A stretch of 64,000 nucleotides of DNA. It comes from Candidatus Viadribacter manganicus (GTDB lineage Bacteria > Pseudomonadota > Alphaproteobacteria > Caulobacterales > Aquidulcibacteraceae). Position numbers and translations under genes: made by a program. Shown here in pieces: positions 54,937-62,375 of the stretch (its first letter is position 1; every line of letters starts with the position of its first letter). The notes beneath the pieces are model-generated. The model was not told the DNA's origin and did no database searches. It saw only the letters and a list, made by a program, of their open reading frames with translations. The DNA lies in contig NZ_CP013244.1 in the NCBI RefSeq assembly GCF_001679665.1, positions 1,302,001 through 1,366,000 of the forward strand, given 5' to 3'.

Positions 54937-55293
54937 ATGCCGTTATTGATGTGCCCCAATTGCAGCGCCAGTATGCAAGCCCTGCAACGCGGCGGTGTTG
55001 AGTTCGACATGTGCCCCTCGTGCCGCGGCGTCTGGTTAGATCGCGGCGAACTTGAAAAAGTCATCGCCAATGCGCGCGAAGAAAATCACGCCGCCCCAAG
55101 CGAGCCACGCAGCCATTCAAGCGCCAGCCCCAGCCGGCCCCAAGCGCCGCCAAGCTCTTACGGCGAACGCGGCGAATATGGGGAGCGGGGTGAATATGGA
55201 GAACGCGGCGAATATGGCGAGCGTGGTCAAAGCCAACATGGCTATCCACCGCGCCGCAAACGCGGCTTTGATCTTTTCGATATCTTTGATTGA
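54937..55293 (+). CDS. TFIIB-type zinc-ribbon protein with hexapeptide repeats
   Basis: A 118-residue protein. The N-terminus has CPNCSASM and MCPSCRGVWLDRGELEK, the zf-TFIIB pattern with four cysteines. The middle is Ser/Pro-rich; then the hexamer YGERGE repeats about four times, and the C-terminus is FDLFDIFD. GGAG precedes ATG 54937 at good spacing. Such proteins are common but uncharacterised. The repeats give a flexible polar linker to an acidic aromatic tail that could bind a partner. Confidence 0.8.
   Translation: MPLLMCPNCSASMQALQRGGVEFDMCPSCRGVWLDRGELEKVIANAREENHAAPSEPRSHSSASPSRPQAPPSSYGERGEYGERGEYGERGEYGERGQSQHGYPPRRKRGFDLFDIFD
55159..55230 (+). repeat. 18-bp in-frame tandem repeat
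   Basis: Four units of 18 bp coding for YGERGE (last unit YGERGQ) inside the zinc-ribbon gene. The units differ at synonymous positions, so the protein repeat seems maintained and is not a recent expansion. Confidence 0.75.
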
Positions 55294-55298
55294 AGCGG

Positions 55299-55601
55299 TC
55301 AAAAGCGCTCGGCGCGCATCACCTCAACATCACTTGCGCTGACGATGCCGGGATAGATTTTGAAATAATCACCGAGCCAAGTCAGCGCCGCCTCCGCCGC
55401 TTGCTCATCGCCAATAGCGATGAGCAAGTTGAGGCCCTTCTCATCGACACCGCTTTGGCGCCAAACCCCATGCGCGCCAGAGCCTTCAAATCCTTCAAAC
55501 ACGCTCCAGCCCTTAAAGCCCGAGGCGCCAAGCATTGCCTCAATGCGCTCTCGCGCATGTGGCTCGACAAAGATCTCAAGCTTTCGCCGCACAACCAACA
55601 T
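55299..55601 (-). CDS. PII-like SbtB-type regulatory protein
   Basis: A 100-residue ferredoxin-like protein. The pattern GWSVFEGFEGSGAHGVW is the T-loop region and YPGIVSASDVEVM the C-terminal strand, as in SbtB-type PII-like proteins that bind adenine nucleotides and regulate SbtA. It starts 4 bp after the SbtA gene stop. ATG 55601 is chosen over an earlier in-frame ATG because the latter lies within the sbtA end. Confidence 0.8.
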   Translation of the reverse strand: MLVVRRKLEIFVEPHARERIEAMLGASGFKGWSVFEGFEGSGAHGVWRQSGVDEKGLNLLIAIGDEQAAEAALTWLGDYFKIYPGIVSASDVEVMRAERF

Positions 55602-55605
55602 CGCT

Positions 55606-56661
55606 CTATCCCCAGACGATGCGCGCCAACGCATAATAAAGTGGAATGCCAACCAACAGATTGAATGGAAACGTGACGCCTAGCGAGAGCGACACGTAAA
55701 TCCCGGCGTCCGCTTGCGGCAGCGCCATCCGCATTGCCGCCGGCGCTGCGATATAAGACGCTGAAGCAGCAAGCACCGCCATCAACGTCGCATCACCCAG
55801 CGACAGACCCAAAAAGCGTGCGCAAGCAAGCGCTGTTAAAGCGCCCAGCACCGGCCATATCAGCGCAAAACCAACCAAACCGAGATTAAGGCGCGGCGCC
55901 GCAGCCATGCGCCGGGAGACAACAAGGCCCATCTCCAGCAGGAAAAGACAAAGCGCGCCTTGAAAGAGCGGCCCGACAAACACTTCAAGCCGGGTCATGC
56001 CGCGCTCGCCGGTCAATACACCGATGATGAAACTGCCAACCAACATCAGCGCTGCGCCATTCAACAGCACCTCACGCCAAAGATGCGGCTTTACCCCAAG
56101 ATCGCCGCTTTGAGCGCGCCCGCCCACGATCACCAAAGCGGCAAGGATCGCCGGCGTTTCCATCAACGCCAAAACCGCAATCATATAGCCGCCGAACTCA
56201 ACGCCAATGGCGCGCAGATATTCGCTCGCCGCTGCAAACGTCACCACTGAAACACTGCCATAATGGGCAGCCGTCGCCGCCGCCGTGGCGCGATCAAGTT
56301 TAGAGATCCATCTCAACACGCTAAAAGCCAGGAAGGGTGCAGCGAAACTCATCGCCAAACCAAGTCCGCCGGCGCTCAGCATCTGGGCGCTCAAACCGGC
56401 CGCTGCCGCTTCAACCCCGCCTTTAAAACCAATGCAGAGCATCAAATAAAGCGCCAAAGTTTTGGCGACCTGATCTGGCACGTTAAGATCGGATTTTAGC
56501 CAGCCGGCAAAAGCGCCCAAAGCAAAGAACAGCACCGCCGGTGCAATAAGATTGGCGCCGGCGCCGGCAATAAGATCAGCTAGCACATCAAGGCTCCATC
56601 CATCGGGCGCGGCTGATGCATGAATTTGCCGGGCCAAGGCGGTGAGATTTCTCAATAGCAA
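55606..56661 (-). CDS. sbtA: Sodium-dependent bicarbonate permease SbtA family
   Basis: A 351-residue protein with about ten membrane helices. The pattern LALYLMLCIGFKGGVEAAAAG, then AATAAHYGSVSVVTFAAA and the mirror-like second half (AVLAASASYIAAPAAMRMAL) fits SbtA (DUF897), a sodium/bicarbonate symporter first known from cyanobacteria. The start is uncertain (TTG 56661 or 56655; no ATG upstream). It is followed after 4 bp by an SbtB-like gene, the usual regulator. It may supply bicarbonate for anaplerotic carboxylation. Confidence 0.85.
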   Translation of the reverse strand: MLLRNLTALARQIHASAAPDGWSLDVLADLIAGAGANLIAPAVLFFALGAFAGWLKSDLNVPDQVAKTLALYLMLCIGFKGGVEAAAAGLSAQMLSAGGLGLAMSFAAPFLAFSVLRWISKLDRATAAATAAHYGSVSVVTFAAASEYLRAIGVEFGGYMIAVLALMETPAILAALVIVGGRAQSGDLGVKPHLWREVLLNGAALMLVGSFIIGVLTGERGMTRLEVFVGPLFQGALCLFLLEMGLVVSRRMAAAPRLNLGLVGFALIWPVLGALTALACARFLGLSLGDATLMAVLAASASYIAAPAAMRMALPQADAGIYVSLSLGVTFPFNLLVGIPLYYALARIVWG

Positions 56662-56749
56662 TGATCTCTTGGCTCAATGATCGGCTGAAAAACCTGGATC
56701 AAGCGGCGCAAAGGCCGGCGCTTTAGCTTTGGTGCTTCATCCAAAGCCA

Positions 56750-56769
56750 GATCAGTCTCGAGACTGATC
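56750..56769. promoter_or_regulatory. 20-bp perfect palindrome upstream of sbtA
   Basis: GATCAGTCTCGAGACTGATC is self-complementary over 20 bp. It lies about 90 bp upstream of sbtA and 217 bp upstream of the divergent SOUL gene. A second inverted repeat, GCTTTGG/CCAAAGC, lies at 56726-56747. The palindrome is a likely regulator-binding site for sbtA; no regulator is adjacent. Confidence 0.5.
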
Positions 56770-56985
56770 GGCGTCTATGCCGCTTGTGTAGACCGATCGG
56801 CCACAAGCGGCGCAAGGTGGCGATTGGCGCGGCGCTAGTGATCAGCGCTGCACTGGTGTTAGCAGCTTATCTTAAGCGCGCGCCAGGCGCGTGCTTAAAG
56901 ACTTTGGCGCAGGTCCAGAACACCGACTTTGGCGCGCTTGCACTCAAATGTGATCTTTTCAGCTTCGCTAAACGTAACCACCGCC

Positions 56986-57612
56986 ATGAGATTATTTGCA
57001 ATCGTGTTCAGCCTTTTTGGACTGACAATTATGGCTTCGCCTGCACAGGCCGTTGAAGAACCACGCTGGAGCTTGGTCTATGAAGATGGGCCATTTCAGA
57101 TCCGCGATTATGCGCCCATTGTCGTGGCCGAGACCCGCGTGAGCGGTGATCGCGCCGGCGCCATCAATGAAGGGTTTCGCAAACTTGCGCGCTACATATT
57201 CGGCGCCAACGAACCCAATCGCAACATCGCCATGACCGCGCCGGTGGCGCAGCGCCAAGCCAATCTGAGCGGCCAACGCATCGCCATGACCGCGCCGGTG
57301 GCGCAGACCGGTTCAGGCCAAGATTGGATTGTAAGCTTTTACATGCCCCCCAGCATGCGCCTGGAAGACGCCCCTCGCCCGCTTGATCAAGACGTCAGCC
57401 TCCACCAGAGCCCGGCCAGGCGCATCGCCATCGTCCGCTTTAGCGGCTTTGCCAGCCAGGATAATCTTGAACGTCACGCCCAAAGGCTGCGCCAAAATCT
57501 CGCCGCGCGCGGCCAAACAGCTTTGGGACCAATAAGCTATAATTTCTATGATCCGCCGTGGACCTTGCCCTGGACGCGGCGCAACGAAGTGATGGTGGAA
57601 ATCCAAAGCTAA
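56986..57612 (+). CDS. SOUL-family heme-binding protein, exported
   Basis: A 208-residue protein with a signal peptide (MRLFAIVFSLFGLTIMASPA). The SOUL pattern is complete: WSLVYEDGPFQIRDYAP, then IAMTAPVAQ twice, VSFYMPPSM, and YNFYDPPWTLPWTRRNEV at the end. SOUL proteins bind heme or tetrapyrroles. ATG 56986 starts directly at the signal peptide. The gene is divergent from sbtA. Confidence 0.88.
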   Translation: MRLFAIVFSLFGLTIMASPAQAVEEPRWSLVYEDGPFQIRDYAPIVVAETRVSGDRAGAINEGFRKLARYIFGANEPNRNIAMTAPVAQRQANLSGQRIAMTAPVAQTGSGQDWIVSFYMPPSMRLEDAPRPLDQDVSLHQSPARRIAIVRFSGFASQDNLERHAQRLRQNLAARGQTALGPISYNFYDPPWTLPWTRRNEVMVEIQS

Positions 57613-57691
57613 GCGCAGAACCCGCGCAGAATTTGAAGCTCAAGCCTCGCTTTTGCTTTGAACGCGGCATCCGACTTTGCAACGGCGCCGC

Positions 57692-58177
57692 TCAGCCTTG
57701 TCTCACCCCAGACGGCTCTGCGCTTTGGCTCTGACCAAAATCGCCCAGACGCTCATAATAGCGCCCGACCGCGTCAAAACATTCATCGCCGATCTGTTGA
57801 AAGTTCGGATCGTCGAATTTGAACGCCGATTGAACTTCGCCATCGCGCAACTCGATCAAAAGCCCGCGCCGCAAAAGCTCATTGACCTTGCGCCGCACCG
57901 TCTCGCGCGCCAAAGACGATTTATCGGCAATGGCGTGTCGCGAAATTCTGCCCCGCACCTCATTGGGCGGGCGCGGATCATTCAATAAGTGCGGTCTTTG
58001 CTGAGCGCCGGCCATCAACGGTCGCATCGTCGCTTCATTGACAATGAGAAAAATCAGCACCGCCTCTAGATCGATATCAGGCACGCGCGAACGCAACGTC
58101 CACAACATGTCGAGCAATAATTCATTGGCGGCGTAGGCACGCGGGCGGACATGATCGGGCAGCTGATCTTCGCTCAT
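57692..58177 (-). CDS. Helix-turn-helix regulatory protein
   Basis: A 161-residue protein. Residues 75-125 contain a winged-helix-like unit: ISRHAIADKSSLARETVRRK and LLRRGLLIELRDGEVQSAF, similar to MarR/GntR-type DNA-binding domains. An N-terminal helical region (NELLLDMLWTLRSR) precedes it. ATG 58177 is preferred over an upstream TTG. No ligand domain is present; its targets are unknown. Confidence 0.65.
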   Translation of the reverse strand: MSEDQLPDHVRPRAYAANELLLDMLWTLRSRVPDIDLEAVLIFLIVNEATMRPLMAGAQQRPHLLNDPRPPNEVRGRISRHAIADKSSLARETVRRKVNELLRRGLLIELRDGEVQSAFKFDDPNFQQIGDECFDAVGRYYERLGDFGQSQSAEPSGVRQG

Positions 58178-58459
58178 TGAAGATGGGATAAATCCAAGCT
58201 GCAAAGCCTTCCAGTCGGCGGCGCAGCAAGCTTGTGAACACCGAAACGAAATGATGGTTACGTTTTCGCGGCAACAAAAAAAACCCAGGTGAGCCGCGGC
58301 GATTGACCAAAGGTCAATTGCGAAAACCTCGCCAGCTTCTGCGCGCCAGCGCCAATAAACGCCCCGGGTGGGCTTTAGCGCCTCTCTTCGAATCCTCCCT
58401 TAACGTTTGGCGCGCCATCGTCGGCGCCGACCCCCCTCTCAACGCGCAGCCAAGCCCAA

Positions 58460-59839
58460 ATGCTTATCGCCGCCCCGCCCCACGATCAGAACGCCGCCAA
58501 CGCCTCACAGCCAGATCCCCTGATGCGCGCAGCGCAGAACGACAAGAATAGAGCTTGGCTGCGCTGGCTGGTGACGCTTGTCGTTTCCGGATTTTTGTTC
58601 GCCTATTTGCCGTTCTGGATCGGCGCGCTCTGGCTTTTCGCGACGCTTTTGGCCGAGACAGTTTCAGCCACAGCCCGCGCCCGTCTTGCAAAAGGCGATT
58701 GTGGCGTCGCGCGCGTTTATGTTGGCGCCATTTTCGCGGTCTCGACATTGTGGATCGCGCACGCGCTCATGCTCTGGGCCCAGAACGACGACCTTGCCCG
58801 CATCGCAGCGCTCATGGATCTCTTCACCGTCGCGCTCTATGGCGCTGTCGGGGGCCATAAAGACCAACGCATCTTGCTTGCGCTGACGGCGCCGCCGCTT
58901 CTTGCCCTTGCAAGTCTTCTCATTGGATTTGCCTGGAGCCAGGCGCCGGCGCCGCTCGCCCTCATCGCCAGCATAGCCACGTTGGGCGCATGCTTGACCA
59001 TCGCCGCGAACGGGCTTGCCATGCACCGCTCTGACCAGCTTTTGCTCAGCGCCAATGTCGAGGTCGCAAAAGAACGCGACGCGCTTGAAACCCGCGTGCT
59101 TGAACGCACCCAAGACCTCCAGAAGGCGCACGCGGCCTTACAAGCAGCAAGCCGCGCCAAGTCCGAATTTTTGCGGGTGATGAGCCATGAATTGCGAACG
59201 CCTTTAAATGGCATATTGGGCTATGCTGAATTGCTGGCCGAAGACATTGAGGCCGGCGAAGCCAAGCAGGATGACGCTCTCAAAATCGCAGCCTCAGGGC
59301 GGCGATTGCTCCGCCTCATCAATGATGTTCTAGATCTTGCTTCGCTTGAAGCTGGCCAAATCTCCACCGGGCGCGAAAACACCGATTTGAGCGCCTTGTT
59401 GGCCGCAGCGCAGCACTCAGCCTCTGAAATCGCCGCGCAAAATCAAAACCAGATTACGATCAATATCGCACCAGAAGCGCTTTTCGTCGCCACCGACGCC
59501 AAAAGATTACTGCAGATCGTCCGTCACGTTCTCGATAACGCCTGCAAATTCACCAATGGCGGCCAAATTAAAATCAGCGCCGATATTAAAACCAGCGCCG
59601 AAGGCCCCAAGCTCATAATCGCCATCGAAGACACTGGCGTCGGTATGGCGAAGGAGGATTTGCAACGCATCTTTGAGCCCTTTGAGCAAGCAAGCCAAGG
59701 CATGGCGCGCAGCCATGAAGGCGCCGGTCTTGGATTGGCGATTACCCAAAGGCTGACGACATTGCTGGGCGGGACGCTCGATGTGACCAGCACATTGGGC
59801 CAAGGCGCCAAGGTGGTGCTAGAGCTTCCAGCCGACTAA
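58460..59839 (+). CDS. Membrane-bound sensor histidine kinase
   Basis: A 459-residue kinase. About six membrane helices (35-190) are followed by a coiled coil and SHELRTPLNGILGYAELLAED, with the phospho-acceptor at His243. The ATPase has HVLDNACKFTN, EDTGVGM and GAGLGLAI. A partner regulator is not adjacent. The layout resembles the kinase at 22922-24316, so the two may be paralogues. The TTG/ATG choice at the start is not certain. Confidence 0.88.
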   Translation: MLIAAPPHDQNAANASQPDPLMRAAQNDKNRAWLRWLVTLVVSGFLFAYLPFWIGALWLFATLLAETVSATARARLAKGDCGVARVYVGAIFAVSTLWIAHALMLWAQNDDLARIAALMDLFTVALYGAVGGHKDQRILLALTAPPLLALASLLIGFAWSQAPAPLALIASIATLGACLTIAANGLAMHRSDQLLLSANVEVAKERDALETRVLERTQDLQKAHAALQAASRAKSEFLRVMSHELRTPLNGILGYAELLAEDIEAGEAKQDDALKIAASGRRLLRLINDVLDLASLEAGQISTGRENTDLSALLAAAQHSASEIAAQNQNQITINIAPEALFVATDAKRLLQIVRHVLDNACKFTNGGQIKISADIKTSAEGPKLIIAIEDTGVGMAKEDLQRIFEPFEQASQGMARSHEGAGLGLAITQRLTTLLGGTLDVTSTLGQGAKVVLELPAD

Positions 59840-59887
59840 GCTTGGCCCCGCGTGGTCGCTTCGCCAATATCGCAGCCCAAGCGCTGA

Positions 59888-60085
59888 CTAATCTTCTTTG
59901 CCGGCGCCTTCTGACTGGCAATTTGGCACAGTCATCGCACCGCTCATAAGCTCGACGATGCGAACGCCGGTATGGGCCAGGGCCTTGGCGTCGCGCGCCG
60001 CGTGTTCGGCCTCTGCAAAGGTTTCAACATGTTTGAACGTCTTGGCGCCCAGAGGCGAGATCGACCTGATTTGATAAAGCGGCAT
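59888..60085 (-). CDS. Small protein of unknown function
   Basis: A 65-residue protein: a strand-like start (MPLYQIRSISPLGAKTF), a helix with FAEAEHAARDAKALAHTG, and a strand (VRIVELMSG) before a polar tail. The strand-helix-strand layout is protein-like and codon use fits. No family is recognised. It converges on the histidine kinase gene. Confidence 0.45.
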   Translation of the reverse strand: MPLYQIRSISPLGAKTFKHVETFAEAEHAARDAKALAHTGVRIVELMSGAMTVPNCQSEGAGKED

Positions 60086-60257
60086 CAGCGCACCGAGGAA
60101 TCTCTAACCCTTTTTAGCGGCGCCGATCGCAAGCAGGCGATGCAAGCCAAAGCTTTGGGCGACCGCATTTAAGGCATCTGGGATTTGCGCAATTTGCTTC
60201 TGCAAGCGCGATGAAAAGCGCTGAGGTCTGAAAACACGATTTCAGCGCCCGTCAAAC

Positions 60258-60275
60258 GCAGGTCAAAAGACCTGC
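60258..60275. other. Small perfect hairpin in intergenic DNA
   Basis: GCAGGTC and GACCTGC are perfect 7-bp arms around AAAA. It lies 95 bp beyond the porin stop, with no T-run, and may be a secondary terminator or RNA-processing hairpin. Confidence 0.35.
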
Positions 60276-60328
60276 AACCGCGCGCCTGCCCGCTTAGCCA
60301 ACGCAGGCGCGCATCAAGCGTAAGATCA

Positions 60329-60358
60329 GCGGAGCAAGGCTTTAAAGCCCTGCTCCGC
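60329..60358 (-). terminator. Hairpin downstream of the porin gene
   Basis: GCGGAGCA pairs with TGCTCCGC, and the inner GGCTTT with AAAGCC, separated by an A-C mismatch. The stem sits 12 bases after the stop of the porin gene on the minus strand, where a terminator is expected. A clear T-run is absent, so termination may be partly Rho-dependent. Confidence 0.6.
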
Positions 60359-60370
60359 CGATGCAACGGA

Positions 60371-61534
60371 TCAAAAATCCAATTGCGCGCGCGCTTGCAC
60401 GATATCGATATCGCGATCCAGCGCTGGGTTGATCGCATCGACTTCAGAATGCACGAAATTGCCCATCAGTCGGAAATTGCGACCAAGATACCAATTCAGA
60501 CCAACGGTATAATCATCGGCCGTGCCGCTGGCGCCGACGCCGGCTTCGGAAAGATCAAGCGAGCTCACGCGCCCAGCCAGTTCAAGCGCGCCCCAGGCAT
60601 GCTCGGGACGGGGACCTGCAAACACGCCCACCGCATCGCCATAACGACGTTGTTCGCCGGTGAGCACCCAGCCGGCTTGAACATAATAGCCGTCGGCCGT
60701 GACATCGGCGCCGATCGAACGTTCGAAATTCGACGACACGAACTGGGCCTGCACCAAGAACGGCCCAGTCGAATAGGCCGCCTCAAGATTGTAGCTCATC
60801 GAGGTGTCGAGATTGGTCAAAACACCTGAAGTGATCGCAACCGGCGCCAGCGAAGCTTCCGGCGTTGAACTGATCGTGCGCGTGTCGGCGCTGGCAAATT
60901 CGCGCCGATCAAGGCCGAGGCCAAAATGCAGCGTGTGTTGGCGACGCTCGATCGGGCTCCAGGTCGCACGCACCGAGACACCATCGCCCTTTTCGGCGGG
61001 GTTATTATCTTCAGCGTCGATGGCGTCGGTGAAATAGCCGCCCGAAAGACCAAAATGGCGCCCTTCATAGCTTGCGCCCAATCCGACGCCAAAACCTGGC
61101 GCCAGAGCCTGCACCAGCGAGCGCTCCATGAACATCGTCTCGTTCGAGCTTCCAACGTCTTCCATACTAAAAGGCGCGATGAAATTGCCGGCCTTGATGG
61201 TGAGATCGTCATTGACGTCGTAGCTCAGCCAGACGTTGCGCCAGCCGCCGCCATTTGAAAATTCGCGGTCAACGCGCAAACGCCAATCATCATAACGGAC
61301 GCTGAGTTCAAGACGCGCGCGACGCACCGCTTCATCGTCAATATCAACGCCGGTATCGTCGACTTGCGCTGCATCCAAGTGCAAGCGGCCGCCAAGATTG
61401 ATCGAGAAATCACCGGCTTCGTAGCTTAGGCCGCTGGCGCCGGCTTCAAGACCTTCATCGGCATGGGCCGCGCCCGCTCCCAATGCGCAGCACAACATCG
61501 CTGCGCCGACCACGTCACGTACCGAAATTGCCAT
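60371..61534 (-). CDS. Phosphate-selective porin O/P-like outer-membrane protein
   Basis: A 387-residue barrel protein with a signal peptide (AAMLCCALGAGAAHA). Family features are FSINLGGRLHLDAAQVDD, VDREFSNGGGWRNVWLSY, KAGNFIAPFSMEDVGSSNE and the C-terminal DIDIVQARAQLDF. This is the OprO/OprP pattern, commonly linked to phosphate or pyrophosphate uptake. ATG 61534 starts directly at the signal peptide. A hydrolase gene lies 13 bp upstream on the same strand. Confidence 0.85.
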   Translation of the reverse strand: MAISVRDVVGAAMLCCALGAGAAHADEGLEAGASGLSYEAGDFSINLGGRLHLDAAQVDDTGVDIDDEAVRRARLELSVRYDDWRLRVDREFSNGGGWRNVWLSYDVNDDLTIKAGNFIAPFSMEDVGSSNETMFMERSLVQALAPGFGVGLGASYEGRHFGLSGGYFTDAIDAEDNNPAEKGDGVSVRATWSPIERRQHTLHFGLGLDRREFASADTRTISSTPEASLAPVAITSGVLTNLDTSMSYNLEAAYSTGPFLVQAQFVSSNFERSIGADVTADGYYVQAGWVLTGEQRRYGDAVGVFAGPRPEHAWGALELAGRVSSLDLSEAGVGASGTADDYTVGLNWYLGRNFRLMGNFVHSEVDAINPALDRDIDIVQARAQLDF

Positions 61535-61547
61535 TACATTTTTCCCC

Positions 61548-62375
61548 TCAGATGAGCGACAAATCAACGTCGTTTGCAAACCGATCGAAGACACGGCGCG
61601 GTAAAGAACTGATTTCAACAGCTTCAGCAAAGCTGTGCGCAACGCCGGCCATGAGTTCAAAACTGGGCGCAGCGTTTTCGCCGGCGACCGCGGCCATCGC
61701 ATCGACCCAGCGCCGGGCGCGCTCGACGCGCGTTAAACCCTGACTTCGATCAAGTCCCGCGCTTTGACGCAAAGAATGATCGCGCTCCAGATCTTGGCCG
61801 CCGACCAGAACGTGCTGCGGCACTTTAAGCGCCGATTTAAGATCAAACTGAAGCGGCGTGCGTTTGGGATTTAACCCACGCGGATAGCGACGCTCTTCAT
61901 TGGGAAAACTATACCAGCCGGCGCTGACATGAACGGCGCTGCGCACCCGATCGGGATGGGCGAATACAAACCGATGTGAAAATTGCGCCCCGCCTGAAAA
62001 CCCGAACAATAAAATCTTATGGGTGTCGGCGCGCGATAAACGCCCCACCGCATGCAGCATGTCGAAAAGCGCAAGATCGGCCCTCGCGCCGGTTCGCTCA
62101 TCAGCCAATTGCTGATATTGGCCGTAGAGCTCTTTTTCAAAGAGCGGCGCAAGGATGCTCAGCCCGTAACGCTCAGCCTCATCAATCAGCCGATAGGTGT
62201 GCGCGGCCGCATTGCGCGCGATGCCGTGCACCGAGACCACAAGCGGCGCGCCGGCCACTTCGTTTCTGGCGCGATAAAAAAAGAACCGCCGCGGCGCCGG
62301 TCCAGGAATTTCATAATAGCCAACCTTGCCGCTCGGCAAAGTTTCGTCGGCTTTGATGATCTGCATTGGACTCAT
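61548..62375 (-). CDS. Alpha/beta hydrolase (PHB-depolymerase-like)
   Basis: A 275-residue protein. VVSVHGIARN is the oxyanion region, LLFGFSGGAQFSHR has the nucleophile Ser in GxSxG, VGGQDLERD supplies the Asp region and MAGVAHSFA the His. The class resembles poly-hydroxybutyrate depolymerase-like esterases. ATG 62375 overlaps the ABC transporter stop by four bases, and the gene is followed by a porin gene after 13 bp, so ABC-hydrolase-porin may form one operon. No signal peptide is visible. Confidence 0.8.
   Translation of the reverse strand: MSPMQIIKADETLPSGKVGYYEIPGPAPRRFFFYRARNEVAGAPLVVSVHGIARNAAAHTYRLIDEAERYGLSILAPLFEKELYGQYQQLADERTGARADLALFDMLHAVGRLSRADTHKILLFGFSGGAQFSHRFVFAHPDRVRSAVHVSAGWYSFPNEERRYPRGLNPKRTPLQFDLKSALKVPQHVLVGGQDLERDHSLRQSAGLDRSQGLTRVERARRWVDAMAAVAGENAAPSFELMAGVAHSFAEAVEISSLPRRVFDRFANDVDLSLI

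Noticed and set aside
57226-57309. A near-exact 27-bp direct repeat
   Set aside because: It codes for the IAMTAPVAQ motif that SOUL proteins normally carry twice, so it is a family feature and not a mobile repeat.
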